Positions 63,288-64,000 of a stretch of DNA of 64,000 nt are shown here, piece after piece. The notes beneath the pieces were generated by a model. The model saw only the letters and a program-made list of their open reading frames with translations. It made no database searches and had not been told where the DNA came from. Location of the stretch: the NCBI GenBank assembly GCA_963849635.1, contig CAWKIA010000029.1, forward strand, positions 1-64,000. The letters run 5' to 3'. This DNA is from CAVRUD01 sp963849635 (GTDB lineage Bacteria > Chloroflexota > Chloroflexia > Thermomicrobiales > UBA6265). The position numbers were made by a program, and so were the translations under genes. Positions within the stretch are counted from its first letter, which is position 1, and each line of letters opens with the position of its first letter.

Positions 63288-63694
63288 GCGCCGAGAAGTT
63301 GGCCCCCGAGGCCGTGCCCTACGCCTATGCGGTGATCCGGGTGATCCCGCGAGTGGAACGGGGCGAGTGCCTGAACGCCGGGGTGATCCTCTTCTGTCGC
63401 CCGCGTCGCTTTCTGGATGCCCGGATCCACCTGGACGAGGGGCGTCTGGCGGCGCTGGCACCCGGCTTCGATCCCACGGCCGCCCGGCAACTGCTGGAAC
63501 GTATCCCGGTGATCTGCGCCGGGGGGAAACACAGCGGCCCGATCGGCGAGATGACCCAGGCGGAGCGGTTCAACTGGCTGGTGGCGCCCGCCAGCACCGT
63601 GGTGCAGGCCGGACCGGTGCACACCGGCCTTGGCGCCGATCCGGCGCTGATTTTGGAACGGCTCTTCCGGTCGCTCGTCCTGCCGTTGGTGTAA
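63284..63694 (+). CDS. DUF3037-domain protein
   Basis: The product has 136 residues. PYAYAVIRVIPRVERGECLN, AGVILFCRPRRFLDARIHLD and HSGPIGEMTQAERFNWLVAP match the DUF3037 family. Its GTG overlaps the HipA-like stop (GTGA), the usual partner arrangement. The function is unknown; it may be the kinase's regulator or substrate. Confidence 0.85.
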   Translation: MSAEKLAPEAVPYAYAVIRVIPRVERGECLNAGVILFCRPRRFLDARIHLDEGRLAALAPGFDPTAARQLLERIPVICAGGKHSGPIGEMTQAERFNWLVAPASTVVQAGPVHTGLGADPALILERLFRSLVLPLV

Positions 63695-63747
63695 CTGGAT
63701 CGCCGTGGCGAATTGGTGGTTGGCCGTCGAGAGGTTGGCAGGTAGCC

Positions 63748-64000
63748 CTAGCGTCGCTGTCGATCAATCGGTGCGAACGTGTCCGCCGGACCGGAGACGG
63801 TCTCGAATGCGGTGCCGCCGGACTGATTGGGGGTGGAGACCGTCTCATTGCGCGATGTCCATTGCGGCGGGGCGCTCTCGGAGTAGTCCATCCGGAACTC
63901 GACGATCAGCTGCTTTTGCACGACCCGCTCTGGCGTGAAGCGCAGCAGTAACGACGGCGTCCAGCCGTCCGGGGCCGCGAGCAACATCGCCGAGCCGTCC
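63748..64000 (-). CDS. C-terminal part of an uncharacterised protein, start beyond the window
   Basis: A minus-strand frame runs in from the right edge: AMLLAAPDGWTPSLLLRFTP, ERVVQKQLIVEFRMDYSESA, then a Thr/Ser-rich tail to a stop at 63748. No family is recognised from this end alone. It converges on the DUF3037 gene with 53 bp between. Confidence 0.5.
   Translation of the reverse strand, partial: DGSAMLLAAPDGWTPSLLLRFTPERVVQKQLIVEFRMDYSESAPPQWTSRNETVSTPNQSGGTAFETVSGPADTFAPIDRQRR

Noticed and set aside
1..64000. tRNA, rRNA and riboswitch genes
   Set aside because: I looked in the gaps for tRNA arm patterns and conserved riboswitch cores and saw none I could support.

Overview
The window looks like part of a high-GC chromosome from a free-living heterotroph, most likely a Thermomicrobia-type Chloroflexota. 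This is inferred from gene style only: several sugar and peptide ABC importers with Tat-like solute-binding proteins, an F420-type LLM oxidoreductase, PHP, VOC and PPOX enzymes, and intergenic DNA packed with palindromic and heptanucleotide repeats. I see no rRNA, tRNA or CRISPR array. About a dozen genes carry single-base frameshifts or in-frame stops, several of them in homopolymers. This suggests a lightly polished long-read assembly or recent decay, so reading-frame breaks need care.

Region 1 (1-3.03 kb) holds an HxlR regulator, an ECF sigma factor, a PhoD-like phosphatase and the 3' end of a CofH (FO synthase) gene, all damaged except the sigma factor. It joins the rest abruptly inside two genes near 3,024-3,032 and is probably foreign or chimeric. 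Region 2 (3.0-6.6 kb, minus strand) encodes a truncated caspase/gingipain-like protein, an alpha/beta hydrolase and a zinc peptidoglycan amidase with SH3-like repeats. Region 3 (7-10 kb) has a PHP phosphoesterase, an HTH/PIN toxin-antitoxin pair and an LLM oxidoreductase.

Region 4 (10-18 kb, minus strand) is a sugar operon: LacI regulator, binding protein, two permeases, ADP-ribosylglycohydrolase-type protein and RraA-type aldolase. Region 5 (18-28.7 kb) holds single enzymes: GNAT, HAD, M24 peptidase, VOC proteins, amidase, FAD oxidoreductase, P-loop kinase and PPOX. Region 6 (28.7-36.2 kb, minus strand) is a full oligopeptide ABC importer (binding protein, B, C, D, F) headed by an M14 carboxypeptidase, so it cleaves and imports peptides.

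Region 7 (36.43-44.93 kb) appears to be a Tn402/Tn5053-like transposon. It has imperfect TGTCA-ended terminal inverted repeats, a DDE transposase, a TniB-like ATPase (with an in-frame TAG) and cargo: a beta-lactamase-fold esterase, an acyl-CoA ligase and a large ATPase-LuxR regulator. It sits between the peptide operon and a GntR regulator at 45.2 kb. The same 17-bp motif occurs just outside both ends, so the insertion probably split a divergent regulator/operon pair.

Region 8 (46-64 kb) has a glycosidase-like gene, a degenerate zinc-metallopeptidase homologue, an orphan HicB, a second peptide importer (binding protein, B, C), a sugar epimerase, an XRE regulator, a second sugar importer followed by a glycogen-debranching-type glucosidase, a membrane protein, and a HipA-like kinase with its DUF3037 partner.

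The most striking non-coding pattern is that all four ABC operons carry a repeat-derived hairpin exactly between the binding-protein gene and the first permease gene. These hairpins are built from long palindromes, C/G-rich palindromes or inverted heptanucleotide arrays.
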